Source: an uncultured Bacteroidales bacterium
Lineage (GTDB): Bacteria > Bacteroidota > Bacteroidia > Bacteroidales > UBA932
Length of the DNA: 36,305 bases
NCBI GenBank assembly: GCA_900320795.1
Contig: ONTQ01000020.1
Location: 1 to 36,305, forward strand
Direction: 5' to 3'
Shown here: piece by piece, positions 7,693 to 14,574 of the stretch
How positions within the stretch are numbered: the first letter of the stretch is position 1
Layout: the number at the start of each line of letters is the position of its first letter
Translations under genes and position numbers: made by a program
Notes under the pieces: model-generated
What the model saw: the letters and a program-made list of their open reading frames with translations, nothing else
What the model was told of the DNA's origin: nothing
Databases searched by the model: none

Positions 7693-8115
7693 ATGTCCAG
7701 ACCTGGCAAATCCATCGGGTGGATGATCACCCTCATCATTCTGGCCATCCTTGCAGGATTGGCGTACTTCAAATTCTTCTGGGTATTCTCCGACGGCACC
7801 AAGACCGGCGAACTGAATTCGCTCACCTACACGGGCTATGTTTTCAAAACCTACGAAGGTGAAATGATTCTCACCGGCTACGGCAGCAAAAACGCCTCCG
7901 GAACCGTCCAGTCCAAAACCTTCAAGTTCTCCGTTGCCGATAAGGATGTGGCCGAAAAACTCACCCAGATGACCGGCCTCCGGGTCACCGTCCACTATAA
8001 GGAATACAAGGGAGCCCTCCCTTGGCGCGGCTACGAAAAAGCCATCGTGGACAAAGTTGAAGAAGAGCCCGTTGGCACCACAAACGCCCCGAACGAAGAT
8101 CCGTTTTTCCTTTAA
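7693..8115 (+). CDS. Conserved small membrane-anchored protein of unknown function
   Basis: The 140-residue protein has one N-terminal membrane segment (about residues 9-30, rich in Ile, Leu and Ala) and no cleavable signal. The soluble part, about 100 residues, contains Tyr/Gly-rich beta-like stretches (TYTGYVFKTYEGE, GYGSKNASGTV) and a short Glu/Pro tail. I recall similar Bacteroidales proteins annotated without good reason as '6-phosphogluconate dehydrogenase'. There is no nucleotide-binding motif here and I do not support that name. It is followed after three bases by the S9 peptidase gene, so the two are almost certainly co-transcribed. The role is unknown. Confidence 0.75.
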   Translation: MSRPGKSIGWMITLIILAILAGLAYFKFFWVFSDGTKTGELNSLTYTGYVFKTYEGEMILTGYGSKNASGTVQSKTFKFSVADKDVAEKLTQMTGLRVTVHYKEYKGALPWRGYEKAIVDKVEEEPVGTTNAPNEDPFFL

Positions 8116-8118
8116 AAC

Positions 8119-10074
8119 ATGAAAAAACAGTTACTTACAGCTGCAAGCGTGCTCCTCGCCTGCTGCGTTGCTTATTCCCAGAATACCGTCATCGACATCA
8201 AACCCGCCCACGATGGAAAAAACCTCACCATGGAGGAAGCCATTTACAAGGGCGTAGGATATGCCCGCACGCCCTTCTACTCATTGGAGGCCGACGGCTC
8301 CGTCCATGAAGGAATGCCCGAGCTCCCCGAGCCCCGCTATACCCTCTTCACCGACCGTGGCAGCCTTTTTGCCAAGGACAACGCACGGGAGGAGAGCTTT
8401 GTCATCGCCCCGGCCGACGGCCCCAACCTGGTTTTCGGGGAAACGGTAAGCCGCAACGAATTCGGAATCGACGCCGGCTGGTATATGTCTCCGGATAGCG
8501 CCAAGGTGGCCTTCTACCGGAAAGACCAGGCCATGGTAACCCAGTTCCCACTGCTGGACATCAATACCCGCACCGGAACCCTCATGCAGATCAAGTACCC
8601 CATGAACGGGATGGCTTCCGAGGAGGTGGCCGTTGGTATCTATGATTTTTCCTCCGGCACCACCGTATGGCTGGACGTGGAAGATTTCACCAAGGAGCGG
8701 TACATTACCAACCTTTCCTGGAGCCCGGACACCCGCTATGTCTTTGCCCAGGTTGTGGACCGCAGCCAGCATCACATGCGGCTCAACCAGTACCGTTCGG
8801 CCGACGGCAGTTTTGTGCGCACCCTCCTTACGGAGGACAACGAGGCGTGGATTGAGCCCCTGGACCCGATTCGCTTCCTGGAAGGGCGCACCGATGTCTT
8901 CCTCTATCGGACCGACAACCGTGACGGTTACCGCAACCTGTATCTGGTAGATACCTTGGGAGCCGTCCGCCGCCTGCCCACGGCATCGGCCGACATAGAA
9001 TACGTGGACAACGACGGAACCAACGTATATTATACATCTGCGGAGAATTCGCCCATACAGAACCACTTGTACAAGATAGCCCTCAAACTTCCCAGGAAGA
9101 GCCCCGTACAAAAGGCCAGGTTCTACAAACCTGTGCAACTCACCAGCGGCCGAGGCTGGCATAGCATCCAACTCAATGCCACCCATACCCATTTCCTGGA
9201 CCGGGTTTCCAACCTCAGCAGTCCCGGAGAACTTCGCCTTTGCAATACCAAGGGAGAGATTGAGAAAGTCCTCTTCAGCGTAAGCGACCCGCTGGAAGGC
9301 TATGCCTCCTGCCAGGTTGAACTGGGCAGCGTTCCCAGCGCCGACGGGCAGTTCCAGAATTATTATCGGCTCATCTATCCCAAGGACTTTGACCCTGCCC
9401 GGAAATACCCGCTGGTGGTGTATGTCTATGGCGGTCCGCACAGCCAGATGGTGCAAGACTCCTGGCTGGGCCAGATTCGCATGTGGGAAATGCTGATGGC
9501 ACAGAAAGGCTATATGGTCTATGTACAGGACAACCGCGGCACCCAGAACCGCGGCGCGGCCTTCGAAAAGGCCATCAACCGCCGCTGCGGCCAGGAAGAG
9601 ATGTTGGACCAGATGGTGGGCATCCGCCGGCTCATGGAACTGCCCTATGTAGATGAGAACCGCGTGGGCGTCCACGGCTGGAGTTACGGCGGATTCATGA
9701 CCATTTCGCTCATGACCACATACCCGGAAGTTTTCAAGGTAGGCGTGGCCGGCGGCCCGGTCATCGACTGGAAATGGTATGAAATCATGTATGGAGAGCG
9801 TTACATGGACAATCCCGACACCAATCCCGAAGGATTCCAGGCCACTTCCCTTATTAACAAAGCACAGAATCTCAAGGGGAAACTCCTCATCTGCCAGGGC
9901 GCCATCGACGACACCGTTGTCTGGGAGCACAGCCTCAGTTTTGTGCAAGAATGCGTGAATCGGCTCATCCCCGTGGACTATTTCCCCTACCCTGTTGCCA
10001 AGCACAACGTGAGGGGACGCAACCGTATCCACCTCATGGACAAAGTCACCCAGTATTTTGAAGACTATCTATAG
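8119..10074 (+). CDS. S9 family (DPP-IV-like) secreted peptidase
   Basis: The 651-residue protein has a signal peptide (MKKQLLTAASVLLACCVAYSQ), a DPP-IV-type beta-propeller (about 40-400) and a C-terminal alpha/beta-hydrolase domain. Catalytic Ser522 lies in GWSYGGF, the Asp is 597 or 598 in GAIDDTVVW, and His629 lies in AKHNVRG. Members cleave N-terminal dipeptides, often after Pro or Ala, from peptides in the periplasm. It is slightly shorter than typical DPP-IV (about 720-760), and the shortening lies in the propeller. Translation is probably coupled to the small membrane protein gene three bases upstream. After the stop come two copies of a GTCATTCTGAGC repeat and then tRNA-Val. Confidence 0.92.
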   Translation: MKKQLLTAASVLLACCVAYSQNTVIDIKPAHDGKNLTMEEAIYKGVGYARTPFYSLEADGSVHEGMPELPEPRYTLFTDRGSLFAKDNAREESFVIAPADGPNLVFGETVSRNEFGIDAGWYMSPDSAKVAFYRKDQAMVTQFPLLDINTRTGTLMQIKYPMNGMASEEVAVGIYDFSSGTTVWLDVEDFTKERYITNLSWSPDTRYVFAQVVDRSQHHMRLNQYRSADGSFVRTLLTEDNEAWIEPLDPIRFLEGRTDVFLYRTDNRDGYRNLYLVDTLGAVRRLPTASADIEYVDNDGTNVYYTSAENSPIQNHLYKIALKLPRKSPVQKARFYKPVQLTSGRGWHSIQLNATHTHFLDRVSNLSSPGELRLCNTKGEIEKVLFSVSDPLEGYASCQVELGSVPSADGQFQNYYRLIYPKDFDPARKYPLVVYVYGGPHSQMVQDSWLGQIRMWEMLMAQKGYMVYVQDNRGTQNRGAAFEKAINRRCGQEEMLDQMVGIRRLMELPYVDENRVGVHGWSYGGFMTISLMTTYPEVFKVGVAGGPVIDWKWYEIMYGERYMDNPDTNPEGFQATSLINKAQNLKGKLLICQGAIDDTVVWEHSLSFVQECVNRLIPVDYFPYPVAKHNVRGRNRIHLMDKVTQYFEDYL

Positions 10075-10078
10075 TCCC

Positions 10079-10125
10079 GTCATTCTGAGCGAAGCCCTGT
10101 CATTCTGAGCGAAGCGAAGAATCTT
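10079..10125 (+). repeat. Two tandem copies of the GTCATTCTGAGCGAAG repeat
   Basis: GTCATTCTGAGCGAAG occurs at 10079-10094 and again at 10099-10114. The second copy continues into a longer GCGAAGAATCTT tail. The full element has matching ends (ATTCT/AGAAT), so it can form an imperfect hairpin. From memory this sequence is a widespread intergenic repeat in Bacteroidota and other phyla. It lies just after the S9 peptidase stop and could act as its 3' element. It is unrelated to the 52-bp arrays. Confidence 0.75.
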
Positions 10126-10134
10126 CTAAAAAAA

Positions 10135-10166
10135 TTTGGCAAATCCATTTTTTTAGCCTATCTTTG
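10135..10166 (+). promoter_or_regulatory. Promoter of tRNA-Val
   Basis: TTTG at 10135-10138, a 20-bp spacer and TATCTTTG at 10159-10166 make a textbook Bacteroidota promoter. The tRNA begins 11 bases after the -7 box. Confidence 0.65.
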
Positions 10167-10176
10167 TAATCCTTTT

Positions 10177-10251
10177 GAGGGCATAGCTCAGTTGGTTTAG
10201 AGCGCTTGCTTGACAGGCAAGAGGTCCGCAGTTCAAATCTGCGTGTCCTCA
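10177..10251 (+). tRNA. tRNA-Val (anticodon GAC)
   Basis: The sequence folds as a full cloverleaf. The acceptor stem is GAGGGCA/TGTCCTC with one G-T wobble, and the D stem is GCTC/GAGC. The anticodon stem CTTGC/GCAAG holds the loop TTGACAG, giving anticodon GAC. The T stem CGCAG/CTGCG has loop TTCAAAT. The discriminator is A and CCA is not encoded. Confidence 0.95.
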
Positions 10252-10267
10252 CAAAAGAAAAAGAAAC

Positions 10268-10303
10268 AGGCGTTTGCAAATATGTAAACGCCTTATTTTA
10301 TTT
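10268..10303 (+). terminator. Terminator after tRNA-Val
   Basis: AGGCGTTTGCA (10268-10278) pairs with TGTAAACGCCT (10283-10293) around an AATA loop, with one G-T wobble. A T-rich run follows. This is a typical intrinsic terminator. Confidence 0.75.
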
Positions 10304-10530
10304 ACCGCTTCGCCTCCCCTGCCGATAAAGAACTTTGCCAAACCATCCGTGAACAGAACGTGCTGGTAATTGACGATGTCACCACCAGCGGTTCCACGCT
10401 TGGCGAAATCCTCAAGACACTCCGCATCCTGAACGAGGACAACAGCATCACCATTTTCATTATTTTTGTTATCTTTGCATATACCGCCAAGAGTTATTGG
10501 CGGCGGCAATGGTTGACTTTGAACAGATAA
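10288..10530 (+). pseudogene. Remnant of a phosphoribosyltransferase gene
   Basis: A frame with no ATG start encodes KELCQTIREQ and then NVLVIDDVTTSGSTL (at about 10355-10400), the PRPP-binding signature of ComF-like type I phosphoribosyltransferases, followed by GEILKTLRILNED and an Ile/Phe-rich tail. The N-terminal two thirds of such a protein is absent. The piece begins inside the tRNA-Val terminator region and its end overlaps the promoter and start of the next gene. I take it as the surviving 3' part of a gene lost by deletion or insertion beside the tRNA. It is not likely to be expressed as a functional enzyme. Confidence 0.6.
10470..10477 (+). promoter_or_regulatory. -7 box of the phosphotransferase gene
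   Basis: TATCTTTG lies inside the end of the phosphoribosyltransferase remnant, 31 bases before the ATG at 10509. No clear -33 element is seen. Confidence 0.45.
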
Positions 10531-11423
10531 TTGTTTGTGAAATGAATGCAAAGATGGTTGACCTCCAGGAATGGAAGTCTTTTGGCGGAGGAGGATTCGG
10601 AGAGTCCTTTTTTAACAAAACAGACGATTCTGTAATCCTGAAACTCAATAAAACCAGTGTTTCGGCAGAAAAGGCGCTACAGGAATTCCAGCGTTCCAAG
10701 GCTGTTTTCGACATGGGGATTCCATCGGCCGAACCTTATGAATTCGTGACCGACGGGGAGCGCTATGGAATGATTGTCCAGCGTATCCAGGGAAAGGAGT
10801 CCTTTGGAAGAATCATTGCCGACCATCCCGAGCGGCTGGAGGAATTGGCCGCTGTCACGGCAGACTACGCCAAGGCCTTTCACAGCATTCCTTGCAATAC
10901 GGAAGTCTTTGATAACGAGAACTTACGCACACGTGAACTCATTGATGCCTGCAAAGTCTTTCCGGCCGATGTCAAGGCAAGGCTTCTTGCCTATGTCGAT
11001 GAGTTGGAACCCGCCACCACCTGCCTGCATGGAGACCTCAATCCGTGCAATATCATTACGGCCAACGGCAAAGTATATTGGATTGACCTGGGAGAGTTTG
11101 GCTACGGAGATCCGCTGATGGATTTCAGCATCCTTTGCCATATGAGTTACTGGGGACCCAATCCCTTGCTCCGGTATCTTTTCCACATGGACAGGAAACA
11201 GATGATCCGTTTCTATGAGTCCATGGCAAAGCAGTATTTCGGCTCCCGATGGGAAACCCCCGAACTCCAGGAGAGAATGGACCACATCGCCTATATCATG
11301 GCCGGGAAAGCCATCTGCATCTGGCCGCAGGCGTACCATGTCAATCTTCCTTATCTGCAAGGAAAGATGCTCAAAGCACGGATTAACCTCTTCATCGGCG
11401 ACCGAATCAAGCATAGCGCCTGA
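10509..11423 (+). CDS. APH/choline-kinase-like phosphotransferase
   Basis: The protein (304 residues from this start) has the kinase-like fold of aminoglycoside and choline kinases. The key motifs are CLHGDLNPCNII (HGD-x4-N, catalytic loop) and WIDLGEFGYGDPLMDF, the metal-binding Asp that replaces the DFG loop. A Gly-rich stretch, SFGGGGFGESF, near the N-terminus is the nucleotide loop. It resembles the TIGR02172-type paralogous family known from Bacteroidota and Fibrobacter. The substrate is unknown and nothing shows antibiotic resistance. In-frame ATGs at 10542 and 10554 are alternative starts; homology clearly begins around VDLQEWKSF. Repeat array A3 follows about 50-80 bases after the stop. 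Confidence 0.75.
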   Translation: MVDFEQIIVCEMNAKMVDLQEWKSFGGGGFGESFFNKTDDSVILKLNKTSVSAEKALQEFQRSKAVFDMGIPSAEPYEFVTDGERYGMIVQRIQGKESFGRIIADHPERLEELAAVTADYAKAFHSIPCNTEVFDNENLRTRELIDACKVFPADVKARLLAYVDELEPATTCLHGDLNPCNIITANGKVYWIDLGEFGYGDPLMDFSILCHMSYWGPNPLLRYLFHMDRKQMIRFYESMAKQYFGSRWETPELQERMDHIAYIMAGKAICIWPQAYHVNLPYLQGKMLKARINLFIGDRIKHSA

Positions 11424-11470
11424 AAAGGCCGATAATCCCCGCCAGACCCTTTCCCCGTCAACAACCTTGT

Positions 11471-11742
11471 TGCCCCGCGAAGGTCTAAAAGACTGCACTC
11501 CAGGGGCAAAAACGCCCCAATTTGCCCCGCGGCGGCTCCAAAGACTGCACTCCAGGGGCAAAATCGGCCCAAATTGCCCCGCAGTGGCCACGAAGACAGC
11601 ACCCCAGGGGCAAAAACGCCCCAATTTGCCCCGCGGTGGCCACAAAGACTGCACCCCAGGGGCAAAAACGCCCCAATTTGCCCCGCGGTGGCCACAAACA
11701 CTGCACCCCAGAGGCAAAATCGGCCCAAATTACCCCGCGGTG
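11471..11742 (+). repeat. 52-bp tandem palindromic repeat array A3 (5 units plus a decayed one)
   Basis: Cores GGGGCA-N14-TGCCCC start at 11503, 11555, 11607, 11659 and 11711, every interval 52 bp. The last has GAGGCA and TACCCC, one change in each arm. Upstream, TGCCCCGCG at 11471-11479 is the right half of a decayed sixth unit, exactly in 52-bp register. The linker (GGTGGCCACAAAGACTGCAC type) is clearly different from that of A1 and A2, although the core and the period are the same. The array lies between the phosphotransferase stop and the GH38 promoter. Confidence 0.92.
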
Positions 11743-11775
11743 GGGAAGGGGCCCGTGGTTTAAAGGAAAATTGTG

Positions 11776-11783
11776 TATCTTTG
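11776..11783 (+). promoter_or_regulatory. -7 box of the GH38 gene
   Basis: TATCTTTG (TAnnTTTG) lies 22 bases before the ATG at 11806 and about 40 bases after the last core of array A3. Confidence 0.55.
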
Positions 11784-11805
11784 GGTACACTAAACATCGG
11801 CAACC

Positions 11806-14574
11806 ATGAAAAGAACTCTGATAACCGCCTGCTTGCTGACCATAACGGTCCTGGGATATGCTCAGGACATTCTTTCCACCGGCGTTTCACTTCCTCTGCA
11901 GTACCGAAAATCGGACGGAAAACTGACCGCACTCTCTTATGTCAAGTTTTCCGGCCCGCTGAGAAAAGGAAGTACCCTGTACTTGGACGGCACGCTGATT
12001 CCCTGGGAAGCCACTTCGCAGACGGACAGCATCGGCCTTTGGCTTCCCCTTGTGGGCCAAAGCAATCTTTTGGAAATCAGAGGGAAAAAGGGTGTTGTGT
12101 CCTCTTATCGGATAACGGCGCCCATCAGCGATGACTGGGGATATTTCGCGAACGGTGAAATCAACCTGATCCAGTCTTCCCACCAGGACATCGCCTGGAT
12201 GGATGTGCCCGACTATTGCCGGGAAGAACGCATCAACGACATCATCATTCCCGCGCTGGACCTGATGAAGGAAGATCCGGACCTCACCTTCGAGATGGAA
12301 CAGACTCTCAATCTCATGGAATTTCTGGAAGCCCATCCCGAGCGCAAGGACGAAGTGATCCAGCGATACCGGGAGCGCCGCTTCTTCTGGGGCACAACCT
12401 TCAACCAGCCCTACGAGGGCCTCTCTTCCGGCGAGCAGTTGGTCCGTCAACTCTACTTCGGCCGAAAATGGATCAAGGACAACCTGCCCGGCTGCGACGA
12501 CCGCACCGCCTTCAATGTAGATGTGCCCGGAAGGGTGCTCCAAATGCCTCAGATTCTGGCCAAAAGCGGCGTGCGGAACCTTTTCATTTCCCGTTTCGGA
12601 GAAGGCTACTATGACTGGGAAAGCCCCGACGGCTCCAGCGTACTCACCTTCTCGCCGGGCAATTACGGCTGGGCCACCCTGGAATGGAAGTTTTTTGACG
12701 GCGACGTCCTCACGGCCTTTGACAAACTGCACAAGCGACTTGCCCTGTGGAACGAATACTATGAGCAGCACAACCTTCCGCCCTACTACTGCGTCCTCAT
12801 GAGTTGCGACGCCACCAAACCGCACACCTACACGGCCATTTTCAACGAGTGGAACCGCATTGCGGAACTTTCGGACACTCCTCTTCCCCGGGTACGTTAT
12901 GCCAATGCCGATACGTTCCTGGAAAGAATGGATACACCGGAAGCAAAAAGGGAACGGATAAAGGGAGAACGCCCCAACCTGTGGCTGTATATCCACGGAC
13001 CGGCCCACTACGAGCAGACCGTCGATAAACGCCGCGCTGCCGTCCTCCTTCCGGCCGCCGAACAACTCGCCTCCCTCAGCAGCATCCTGCTGGGGGCCGA
13101 TTATCCGGCCGACAAACTCGCCCGCGGCTGGATGGCGTCCATCTATCCCGATCACGGCCTGGGCGGGAAAAACGGACACATCACCGACCGCATTTTCGGC
13201 GATTCCCTGGCCGTAGGAAGAAGAATGGGAGAAGAAGTGATGGAGCAGCAGATGATGCTCCTCTCCGATGCCGTCAAAGGAAAGAAAGGGGAAATCATCG
13301 TTTACAACGACCTCCCCGAAACCCGCAGCGGTCTTGTGAGCCTTCCCGGCATCCGTCCTTTCATCGCCACCGTTCCCGGCTTCGGCTATGCAGCCTACAA
13401 TCCCAAAGCCCTCCCTGCCCAGAATGCCAGGCAGGTTGTCTGCGGCCCCAATTACTGTTCCAACGCCTTCTTTGACATCAGTTTCGGCCCCGGAGGAATC
13501 ACCCGTCTGTGGGACAAACGGCTGGGAATGAATATCGTAGAGAACGAGAAATACGCCCTGGGAGACATTTACAACGTGCCTTACCTTGGCAACGGCGCCG
13601 GAGAATTCACGGAAATCAAAGAGACCTCTCCTTATGACGGGAAGTCGCTCGGAGCCTATCAACCATCGGAGTGGAAACTGACGGAAAACACCCCTTTGTA
13701 TTCCGTTTTCGAAAGCCATACCCAGACTCCTTTCACGCTGGTAAAACAGAGCATCAGCGTCCATCACTGGACCGGAAAAATTGACTTTGACGTCACGCTG
13801 GAAAACTTCACCGGAGAGCATAACCAACAGTACCGCATCCTGTTCCCGCTCAAGATGAAACTGCGAGACTCAGACATCCGCTACCATACGCCGGCGGCCA
13901 TTTCCCGCGTAGGGAAAGACGAACTGGACCGTAAGCCCATGGGCTGGGCCGCCTGGGGCAGTTACGTGCATCACCCATCCGATAGCCATCCCCGTGAAAT
14001 CCAGCAGTTTATCACCGCCTCCGGCAAGGAATTCGGGGCCACTCTCTCCAGTTGCGTGGCCGTAGCCGACTGGATTGATCCCGCCCGTGAAATTGCCGAT
14101 TACACCGTCCTTCAGGGGATTCTCCTGTCGGCCCACAAAAGTTGCCACGGAGAGGGCAACTGGTACTCCCAGGAAGGGACTCACCACTACCATTTCTCCC
14201 TCGCCACCCATACGCCCGGATGGCAAAGCGGCTACCACGGGGCCATCGCCGAGAATCACCCGTTCTACACAGCGGTAAAAACGGCCAACGGAGGCACGCT
14301 TCCGCGTTCGCAGAGTTTAGTCACTCTCTCCGACCCGTATGTGAGCGTTCTGACCCTCAAACGGGCCGATGACGTCTCCTCCGCCCTCATTCTGCGTCTG
14401 GTGGAAATGGAAGGCCGGGACAAAAAGGTGGCGGTAACACTGCCCTTCGCCCTCAGGAAGGTAGTGAAATGCAGCATGATAGAGGAAGAGCAGGAAACGC
14501 TCCCGCTTTCAGGACAAACCCTTGAGTTCACCCTGGGGCACCACGCTATTGAAACGTATAAACTTTATTATTAA
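11806..14574 (+). CDS. Glycoside hydrolase family 38 alpha-mannosidase
   Basis: The 922-residue protein has a signal peptide (MKRTLITACLLTITVLGYAQ), an N-terminal beta domain to about residue 115, the GH38 catalytic barrel and GH38 C-terminal beta domains. The metal ligands His126 and Asp128 are in SSHQDIAWMD. The likely nucleophile is Asp239 in FNVDVPGR. GH38 enzymes release alpha-mannose, for example from N-glycans, with a zinc-assisted retaining mechanism. Its stop codon is immediately adjacent to the stop of the convergent GH20 hexosaminidase gene (no gap). The two activities could act on the same host glycans, which is inference from neighbourhood. No SusC/SusD pair is present. Confidence 0.9.
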   Translation: MKRTLITACLLTITVLGYAQDILSTGVSLPLQYRKSDGKLTALSYVKFSGPLRKGSTLYLDGTLIPWEATSQTDSIGLWLPLVGQSNLLEIRGKKGVVSSYRITAPISDDWGYFANGEINLIQSSHQDIAWMDVPDYCREERINDIIIPALDLMKEDPDLTFEMEQTLNLMEFLEAHPERKDEVIQRYRERRFFWGTTFNQPYEGLSSGEQLVRQLYFGRKWIKDNLPGCDDRTAFNVDVPGRVLQMPQILAKSGVRNLFISRFGEGYYDWESPDGSSVLTFSPGNYGWATLEWKFFDGDVLTAFDKLHKRLALWNEYYEQHNLPPYYCVLMSCDATKPHTYTAIFNEWNRIAELSDTPLPRVRYANADTFLERMDTPEAKRERIKGERPNLWLYIHGPAHYEQTVDKRRAAVLLPAAEQLASLSSILLGADYPADKLARGWMASIYPDHGLGGKNGHITDRIFGDSLAVGRRMGEEVMEQQMMLLSDAVKGKKGEIIVYNDLPETRSGLVSLPGIRPFIATVPGFGYAAYNPKALPAQNARQVVCGPNYCSNAFFDISFGPGGITRLWDKRLGMNIVENEKYALGDIYNVPYLGNGAGEFTEIKETSPYDGKSLGAYQPSEWKLTENTPLYSVFESHTQTPFTLVKQSISVHHWTGKIDFDVTLENFTGEHNQQYRILFPLKMKLRDSDIRYHTPAAISRVGKDELDRKPMGWAAWGSYVHHPSDSHPREIQQFITASGKEFGATLSSCVAVADWIDPAREIADYTVLQGILLSAHKSCHGEGNWYSQEGTHHYHFSLATHTPGWQSGYHGAIAENHPFYTAVKTANGGTLPRSQSLVTLSDPYVSVLTLKRADDVSSALILRLVEMEGRDKKVAVTLPFALRKVVKCSMIEEEQETLPLSGQTLEFTLGHHAIETYKLYY

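Noticed and set aside
7693-8115. 6-phosphogluconate dehydrogenase, a name I recall from database entries of similar proteins
   Set aside because: The 140-residue protein has a membrane anchor and no dinucleotide-binding motif.
10509-11423. Aminoglycoside resistance gene
   Set aside because: Only the general kinase fold motifs are present, and the closest family I recognise is a Bacteroidota paralogous group without known drug activity.
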